DNA from: Fomitopsis serialis
Lineage: Eukaryota; Basidiomycota; Agaricomycetes; Polyporales; Fomitopsidaceae
NCBI RefSeq assembly: GCF_022376445.1
Contig: NW_025955663.1
Span: forward strand, 1-15,575
Reading direction: 5' to 3'
DNA: 15,575 nucleotides
Positions 10,976 to 15,575 of this stretch are shown here, piece after piece. The position numbers and the translations under genes were made by a program. Every line of letters starts with the position of its first letter. Positions within the stretch are counted from its first letter, which is position 1. Under the pieces are notes generated by a model. The model did not search any database. It was not told the DNA's origin and saw only the letters and a list, made by a program, of their open reading frames with translations.

Positions 10976-12430
10976 ATGGCTTGCTGAGGTCGCGGCAATG
11001 CGGGGACCCTGGCTAGGAGAGCTTGCTGTATGAAGAGAGAAGAAAGGGCGCGTTTGCGGTAGGAGCCGAACGACGCGGAGGCTCGAGGTGCTATCTGGAG
11101 GTATACTGCGGGTTCGAGCTGGAGGCGGGAGTGAGATTAGGAGGCGCGTCTAGCTGTCACTTCCGAGGGAGAACGGGAGGCAGATATGACACAGGAGGTG
11201 ATTGCGCGATCTGGGTTGGAATGCTTGGAAAGCAGGAGCCAGGCGTTTGTGCATTCATGCTCAGCCTGCGTGCATGGGATGCATGATTGTGGCGGCCAGG
11301 CGAGACAGCTGCCCTTTGTATCCCTGTGCAGTGTGAGTTGGGATGGGATTGAGTTGATCTGTTGTGATGGGGCGAGGCGGCAGTTGCATGAAGCTGGGAG
11401 CCAAGTCGTCAACTGACAGGCGGGGTGATGTGTGCAGAGATGATCTTTCGAACGAGCAGCAGGCTGAGGAAAGGGCACCGGGTTGGGGCAGGAAACGGCC
11501 GGGAAGGGACGCTATCGATGGGCTGCATTTGGGCTGCACTGGCAAGTTTCCACCGCGACCGACATGCGTTTCTCGCAGATTCGGCGCACAGTCTTGGAGC
11601 TTACCGGATGCAGAACCAGGAGAGGGCTGCGTGCCGGCGCAGGATGCTCGCAACGGGGGCACGCGGCGGCGAGCGGTCCGCGCTGTGGGTCCACGGGTGG
11701 TGGACTGGACGGGCACGGTGGACCCGCAGAGTGGCCCACTCTGTCTGGATCTGGAAGCAGAGCGCTGCAGAGCCTCGTGCTGGGAGCGTATGTCCGCACG
11801 TGGCCCGCGCCGCAACAAAGTGCCTCGCCCGCGGCCGCTTTGGGCGACGCGTTTCAGGGCAATTTGCGCGTCGGCTCGCGCCACTGCCAGAACATACTTA
11901 CGCAAAATGCCAGCGCACTCTTCGGGAGCCGGTCGGTCTGGCCAGCACGCGCGGGAGGCAGCGCGGCCGGCGGCAGGGGCCGGTGTGGGTGTGGACGAGG
12001 ACAGAGACTCAGAGAGCGGGCTGTTGGTGTGCATCAGATAGGCTGTTACGTACGACGGGTGCATCGCTGTCGGACGGTGCAAAACGCCCGCGCAGAACGT
12101 GGCGATGGTGCAGGCGAAGCGTGCGAATGCTGCAGACGGAGATGCGCGGGCGTGATCCGCAGACGTTGGACGGCTGCTGCCTGGGCTGGCTGCGTATCGG
12201 CTGGCGCTGCTCGCTGGGTGCGGTGTGCAGCGGTGTGCGGCGTGGGTGGCAGCGGGCAGCGGGCAGCGAGCAGGCGCAGCAGAATACGAGACGAGCGAGG
12301 GCAGCCCAACGCAGCGGAGGGCGGAAAGAATAAGCAGGCGTCTGGACGAGAGCCTTGTGGCAGGAGCAGCCTATGGCAGCCTATGGCAGCGTGGAGGGCG
12401 GGCGGCCTGCTACCATGTGTTCCTCCTCCC
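10976..12430. other. GC-rich region without a recognised gene
   Basis: About 1.45 kb lacks any family motif. Long overlapping open frames on both strands (for example plus 11425-12463, minus 11261-12082) are arginine/glycine/alanine-rich or proline/serine-rich and come from the low stop-codon frequency of GC-rich DNA. The plus strand is visibly G-rich. A strong donor-like GTAAGTATGT lies on the minus strand at 11892-11901, downstream of an ATG at 12034. A perfect 10-bp tandem duplication (ctatggcagc) sits at 12371-12390. Part of this must be the TCP11 gene promoter. Confidence 0.5.
11031..11106 (-). promoter_or_regulatory. Possible core promoter for the unidentified minus-strand segment
   Basis: On the minus strand a TATA-like GTATAC (11101-11106) is followed by an almost pure pyrimidine tract (11031-11048) and then by ATG codons at 10975 and 10953. 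The spacing resembles the TATA, CT-rich leader, ATG layout of fungal promoters. Support is positional only. Confidence 0.25.
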
Positions 12431-12494
12431 CTAAATATGCCCTCCATCTTCCCCGGCCTCTGATCCTCCTCTCCGCCCAGTCCCTCTACATCCC
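12431..12494 (+). promoter_or_regulatory. Core promoter and leader of the TCP11-family gene
   Basis: A TATA-like TAAATA (12432-12437) lies 58 bases before the ATG at 12495. The space between is highly pyrimidine-rich, like other leaders in this window. This supports the chosen start. Confidence 0.45.
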
Positions 12495-15080
12495 ATGGAC
12501 GACCTCGCCCATGACTTCCACCCCCTGAACCGCAAGCGCAAGGCTGACCAGGACGACTGCCAGTCCTCCACTGCCAGACACAGGATGGCGCGCCCTCCGT
12601 CGAGGCCGCCGCCCCCGAGTCCATGCTCGTCGACCCCGCCGCGACGCCCCGCTGTCCAGCAAACAGCGCCGACCGCTCTTCGGCTGCCTGGGGGCTCCTA
12701 GCGGACTCTGACGTCGGCATCGTCCCCGCCTGGCAGCAGCCACTGTCCGCACCACCACCCGCCCACCCCTTCGTCACTGAGAGCCAGAACGAGGGCCCCT
12801 CCAAACCAAAGCGACCACGCATCGATATACCCCAGGGCTCCTCGTCCCCCGACGCGTGCGCAGGCGGTTCTACAGCCCCGCCCCATCCTCACCAGCACGT
12901 AAGTTGATCCGTCGTTCACGTACGCACGACACCCGCGACACGGGCATAGTATCTGCTACCGAGCCGGGCCCCAGCAGGGGCTCTCTCCTTCGAATATGCG
13001 CCCTGCCTACCACTCCCCGCCCATCCTCCTCTGTCCCTGTGTCGCCCATTGAGACCTTTTCTCCCCATATACCCTCACACCAGCCACCCATCAACCGAGA
13101 TACGTTGAAGGAACTGGATTTAGAAGCCATCCTCCGCAATCCCCAGCTACGTGCGTTGCTCCCAGCCCGTACATGTACGGTTCCGTCATCTCACAATTTG
13201 CTAGGTCACGACCTGCTCTTCGACTCGGGCTGCAGTTCCGACCGACGTCCAGCCGGCGGAAGCGCGACATGGCGGAGAACTACTGGATTGCGATCGTGCG
13301 CGAGCTCGAGTGCGGCTGCACCTGCTTCACCGTGGACGCGCACGGGCGGCCGTGCGAGCGCATGTGCATCTGCAGCTCGCTGCCCATACCCACCGGCCGT
13401 CCGATCTGCGCGTTCGCGCACGACAACCGCTGCACCGTCCGCACGCCCTCGCGCATCCGTCCCTTCTGCTCGAGCTTCTCGAGGTGCTCGTGTCGATCAT
13501 CCAGCCGGTCATGTCCAAGGCGACAGGCCTGTGCGTGCAGCCGACCGCGCTGCATCCACAGTACCAACAGAACGTCGCGCATGTGGCTCTTCTCCGGAGC
13601 GTCCTTGACGCGGATCTGATCCAACAGGAGATCGACCACGGCCTGTTTGACCCCTCGGGTGTTTTCCAGACCATCGGGGATATCATCCGGTGCCACTGCG
13701 CGCCGATGCGCGACGGTGCGGTCGACCAGATGGTCGCGCTCGCGAAGTCGTGCGCGCCGGGGGCGGTGGGAGCAAGGTGGAAGCCGTGCGCGCGATCCGG
13801 CTGTGCTTCGAGATCATGGAGCTCATGAAGCTGGTCAGTGTCTCTGTGTCATCCCGATGTGCCATGTGGTATTCATACTTGCACGCGTGCTGTGACAGGA
13901 CGTCGCGAACCACCAGCTGCAGACGCTGCGGCCCTATCTCGTGCAGAGCGCCGCGCAGTACGAGCTGAAGACGTTCCACGAGAGCAAGGAAAACGGCCGG
14001 CTCTGCATGGACGTCACCCGCCAGTGGCTGCGTGCCGCGCACGGCGAGCTCGCCACCCGCTCGGACTCGTTCGCTCTCAACGCCCTCCCCTCCACTTCCT
14101 TCACAAAATTGCCGCGCCGGACGCAGATCGACGTCGCCGTGACCGCCGGGCTCGTCGACCTCGTCTTCAACCCGCCACCGCGCGGCTCCAGCTCCTCCCC
14201 GCCCCCGTACCTCTCGCCGCTCCCAGCTACAGGCACGCTCGCCAGATACCCCGAGACGCTCTATCTCGACCAGGCGCGCATATCGAACTACTCGAAGGAC
14301 GCGGCAGACTTCGCGGCGCTGTACATGCTCCTGCTGCTGTATCGCCAGCTCGTGTTGTCCGGCCAGCAGCAGGGCCACGTGCGCCTCAGCCCCGACGATC
14401 TGCTCAAGCTCAAGAAGGAGATCTGGGAGGTCGGGCCCACGCACCTTGGGCTCTGCTTCCGCCCGCCGCGAGACACGGGTGCGCGGGGGAGGCGGAGATC
14501 AAACGGTGGAAGGAGGAGATCAAACGTGGAAGGAGGAGATGGAGGACGTCGTTCTGCAGGTGACGAGGCGCGCCAGTGAGGCCCGCTGTTCGTCCTCCAT
14601 ACCATCCATCGCCACGCTGTCGCAGCCGCCATCGGCGCCGAGCGTCGCGAAGACCGCCACCCCCGACGCCCAGCTGACGAAGCTCGCGACGAGCTGGGCC
14701 GGGTCGAATCTGCGCGCGGACGCCTCGCTGAGCACGCTGATGCGCCGGCGCGTGCGCGACGCGGTGCTCAGGATCGCGCTCCCGATCGCGGTGCCGTCGC
14801 TCAGGCGGAGCGAGCCGCACGCGGAGGCCGAGATGTCGAGCGGGCTCGAGCCGCTCATGCCCGAGATCCAGCACCTCGGCGAGCGCATCGCAAAATGGCG
14901 GGCATCCACCTGAATGTGTACGGCGCGCTGTACGCGCAGCCGGGCTTCCTCGCGGACGCGGCGAGTGCGGGTTCCTCCGCTAGCATGAACGCCTCCACTT
15001 CTACGACCACCACGAGTCTGACCGCCGCAGTGGCTCCTGCCGCGCCCATGGCCGCACCCGCGACGATCGTCACGGACTAG
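12495..15080 (+). CDS. TCP11/SOK1-family protein (T-complex protein 11 domain)
   Basis: Four exons (12495-12898, 12950-13150, 13205-13833, 13899-15080) separated by GT-AG introns of 51, 54 and 65 nt encode about 807 residues once eight single-base slips are allowed for. The N-terminal ~180 residues are disordered, Pro/Ser-rich, with basic KRKR and KPKRPR patches that could be nuclear localisation signals. The TCP11 domain begins at LKELDLEAILRNPQLR-HDLLF and continues through RKRDMAENYW, LLELLEVLVSIIQPV, HGLFDPSGVFQTIG, HCAPMRD, IRLCFEIMELMKLDVANHQL, LYMLLLLYRQLV, HLGLCF and GERIAKMAGIHLNVYGALY. The tail is Ser/Thr/Ala-rich and ends in TIVTD. Family members include yeast Sok1, a suppressor of loss of cAMP-dependent kinase, and mammalian TCP11; the molecular activity is not settled. 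Slips lie near 12575, 13001, 13230, 13461, 13760, 14487, 14526 and 14893. An eight-cysteine insert lies at 13311-13433. Confidence 0.93.
14495..14535 (+). repeat. 21-nt coding tandem repeat in the TCP11-family gene
   Basis: Two head-to-tail copies encode EIKRWKE (14495-14515) and a near-identical copy one base shorter (14516-14535, CGTGG instead of CGGTGG). A third partial start (GAGATGGAG) follows and leads into MEDVVLQ. The charged repeat probably extends a helix. The missing G in copy two shifts the frame. Confidence 0.8.
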
Positions 15081-15575
15081 GCTGGCAGCTTCCTTCCCGA
15101 GTGCACTTCGTTCTCGTGTGTCGCTTGTTGTTGCTTGCTTCCATTCTTCGCTGCGTCTGCGTTGCGCGGGCGTGTTGGTCGCCCCCACTGGCCGTGGTGC
15201 CCCCCTCACCCTCCTTCTTTACCCATTACCCGTGCATTATCCGTCTGTTTCTGGCTTGTCCCCCCATACCTTTTCTCCTCTCATATTCCCTCTCCTCGCT
15301 TTGCTCTCTCGCACTAGTCCTAATGATTCCGTTGACGACGACATGTAATTACTCTTACAAGTTACAAGCAGGAAATAATGCCGAAGAAGTTCACAACGTC
15401 TTTTCCAATGCAATGCGGCGTGGTCTGGCTCTGCGACGGTCGCGCGCTCATACAACTTCATTACTTTCATATAAGCTTCTTGGTTATCTATGAACGACGC
15501 ACGAACGTAAGCATGCAGACGTCGAGGCGGCGACGTTGCCAAGCTTCTCTTCTGCGCGCGTTTGGCCAATTTGAA
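15081..15575. other. 3' flank of the TCP11-family gene, no convincing gene
   Basis: The sequence after the stop contains a long pyrimidine-rich stretch (about 15180-15310), then more AT-rich DNA. A TATA-like CATATAAG at about 15468-15475 lies some 20 bases before an ATG at 15491 that is soon followed by GTAAGC. This could be the start of another plus-strand gene, but too little is present to call it. Open frames here lack family features. Confidence 0.45.

Noticed and set aside
11261..12082. Minus-strand open frame of 273 codons
   Set aside because: Low-complexity Pro/Ser/Arg composition with no recognisable domain. A donor-like site inside it suggests that, at most, its first part could be an exon.
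11425..12463. Plus-strand open frames of about 300 codons
   Set aside because: They are Arg/Gly/Ala-rich with no motif, overlap each other in different frames, and lie in GC-rich DNA where stops are rare.
13683..14444. Minus-strand open frame of 253 codons
   Set aside because: It is antisense to the TCP11 domain and composed of Arg/Glu/Val-rich shadow sequence.
12495..15080. Pseudogene or programmed frameshifting in the TCP11-family gene
   Set aside because: Eight slips of identical type, mostly at different homopolymers, in an otherwise well-preserved gene fit sequencing error better. No slippery heptamer and pseudoknot layout was seen.
15237..15569. Minus-strand open frame of 110 codons at the right edge
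   Set aside because: It lacks an ATG at its start, has no motif, and covers a pyrimidine-rich 3' flank.

Overview
The window looks like nuclear DNA of a filamentous basidiomycete, probably an agaricomycete. The genes are compact and carry very many short introns (about 45-78 nt, mostly GT-AG with a few GC-AG). Leaders are pyrimidine-rich, codon use is GC-rich, and the proteins are eukaryotic and fungal. I see no rRNA, tRNA, CRISPR array or recognisable transposon. Family names come from reading translated exons, not from a database search.

Layout: (1) 1-560, minus strand: 5' part of a BUD22-like ribosome-biogenesis gene that runs off the left edge. (2) 863-2348, minus: a complete ten-exon 2OG-Fe(II) dioxygenase of the isopenicillin N synthase-like family, including a 12-nt microexon. 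(3) 2349-3078: divergent promoter region with two TATA-like elements in a 10-bp inverted repeat. (4) 3079-7617, plus: tubulin-folding cofactor D, 21 exons. (5) 7862-9972, plus: V-ATPase subunit B, ten exons. (6) 9973-12494: GC-rich region with no recognised gene. It holds a weakly supported, unidentified minus-strand coding segment (about 10350-10975) with promoter-like sequence upstream of it. (7) 12495-15080, plus: a TCP11/SOK1-family gene, four exons. (8) 15081-15575: 3' flank, no convincing gene.

The identified genes are unrelated housekeeping functions (40S subunit assembly, tubulin folding, vacuolar acidification, a probable cAMP/PKA-linked regulator) plus one oxidoreductase. Nothing marks a biosynthetic cluster, defence island or other joint system.

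The strongest unexpected signal is technical. Four conserved genes are each broken by one or more single-base reading-frame slips, ten of them one missing base, most often inside a G, C, A or T run: one each in TBCD and VMA2 and eight in the TCP11 gene. BUD22 has one slip in the opposite direction. Adding one base per site restores a continuous family-like reading frame and makes every exon phase agree. This points to homopolymer errors in the assembly rather than to pseudogenes, and it limits confidence in the unidentified GC-rich segment. I found no convincing previously undescribed system here.
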